Shown: positions 63,040 to 64,000 of the stretch, one piece after another
How positions within the stretch are numbered: position 1 is the stretch's first letter
How the letters are laid out: each line of letters opens with the position of its first letter
NCBI RefSeq assembly: GCF_910592395.1
Contig: NC_088308.1
Coordinates: forward strand, 8,387,001-8,451,000
Direction of reading: 5' to 3'
DNA: 64,000 bases
From: Lineus longissimus
Lineage: Eukaryota; Nemertea; Pilidiophora; Heteronemertea; Lineidae
Position numbers and translations under genes: made by a program
The notes under the pieces: model-generated
The model's input: the letters and a program-made list of their open reading frames with translations, nothing else
Database searches by the model: none
What the model was told of the DNA's origin: nothing

Positions 63040-64000
63040 GCATATTGTTTTGATGCCTATAAAAATTCTACTACAACTATATAAATGGAATAAGGGCTGC
63101 ATTTTAGTGACATTTTACTCCATTTTCGACGAGCATCCAAGAAATCCCATACGTCTGTACACCGGCAATAATATGGTTCACTTGATTAGATAAGAAACTG
63201 CATGAGACGCTGACCCGAGTCACCAGATCGCACGAGATGATTTTCTCTGACCTGAAGACTATTTTTGTCTGTCTGTCTGTCTGTCTTTTACATGGACTAA
63301 ATGCACTTTGGGTATAATGATAAATCTTGACATCACCATTTTTGCGGTTTTCAATCGATACGCCGGAGACTAACGTGAATGTGTGCCTTTGCAGTTTCGA
63401 TGAGATCACTTCATCCTCAGGACATCTGTATGTGTTGATCTGACGGTCGATATCCTGACGACCTCGTCGTATCTCGCAACTTCGAACTGCAACATTGACG
63501 CCGGTACATGAATATTTGTTCTTGTTTTAACACTGAATGCTACAGCCTTTCAATCGTTGCAATGGAGTATCAAGGTGTTTTGTTTAGCAGATTGCACATA
63601 TACATTTTAACTGAATGGGATACATAAAGATCCCTATGTGTAATATTTATTGTCGCGAACACGAATAGATTTTATGAAATGTATAAATTGGAAGGGTTTT
63701 CATGAGAGTGCATGATATATTGATTTTCGTTTAATCGTTATCACCATGATCGATCTTGGAAAGTGTAGCAGTGATCTGGCTGTGAACAAAACTCTTGTCC
63801 AAGATTGTAAACTATTTATCCAAGACTTTCACCAAAAGCGCATTTTTGTCTTGGATGAATGGCTTACAAATAACTGTTTTGGAGAGTGAAAGTGTAATCA
63901 AACGCATGACAAAGAATCGATTTCGTCACTACGCACATCTCAAGAAAGATAGTTATCAGTAAATACACGATGACAAAACCAGTTCTCATCATAAACCATT
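63040..64000. other. No recognisable gene; (TGTC)n microsatellite
   Basis: A short TGTC run occurs at about 63267-63287. The 101-codon minus ORF (63104-63409) spans it and has no motif. The remainder shows nothing supported. Confidence 0.4.

Overview
The window is nuclear DNA of an animal. It has spliced genes with GT-AG introns, nicotinic acetylcholine receptor (nAChR)-like genes with a secretory first exon, a tRNA-derived SINE, and many cut-and-paste DNA transposons (Harbinger, Tc1, pogo/Tigger, a Kolobok-like element, Mutator-like and foldback-like elements). The AT-rich background, the frequent TACATGTA motif and the transposon mix suggest a marine invertebrate (amphioxus, echinoderm, hemichordate, mollusc or brachiopod are all possible). 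The species cannot be fixed from the sequence alone.

Layout. 1-19.4 kb is mostly transposon-derived: a decayed HARBI1-type transposase (1-1.26 kb), a nest of duplicated repeats (4.4-7.0 kb), a 936-bp Mutator-like MITE with a 10-bp target duplication (8068-9003), a GC-palindrome TIR element (9.5-10.2 kb), a dead Sleeping Beauty-type Tc1 element (10342-11998), two more TIR elements (12.3-13.7 kb) and a tRNA-SINE (about 15.0 kb). One probable signal-peptide exon lies at 15617-15698.

19.5-36.7 kb is the main gene region. Four head-to-tail copies (all minus strand, spacing 4.3-4.7 kb) of a two-exon gene encode a predicted secreted protein of about 465 aa. Exon 1 gives a signal peptide and a short Cys-containing PAN/apple-like segment. 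Exon 2 gives about 343 residues of repeated beta-strand pattern, perhaps a beta-propeller. All four are open and splice in phase. Two diverged relatives, one intact and one a pseudogene, lie at 57.3-61.5 kb. I do not recognise this family. Its copies are mosaics of one another, which points to gene conversion or unequal crossing-over.

40.0-42.6 kb holds a two-gene transposon: a Kolobok-like DDE transposase plus a second protein whose end resembles the P2RX7 ballast domain. 43.3-55.4 kb carries two nAChR-like loci on the minus strand, separated by an apparently intact pogo/Tigger element (45068-48263, TA target duplication, four coding exons) and a foldback-like element with inverted arms of 15-bp tandem repeats (48642-49728). 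The downstream nAChR locus is degraded (two in-frame stops, loop C missing). The upstream one has all six exons but a single-base insertion in exon 4. The last 4 kb contains a perfectly palindromic MITE and two minisatellites.
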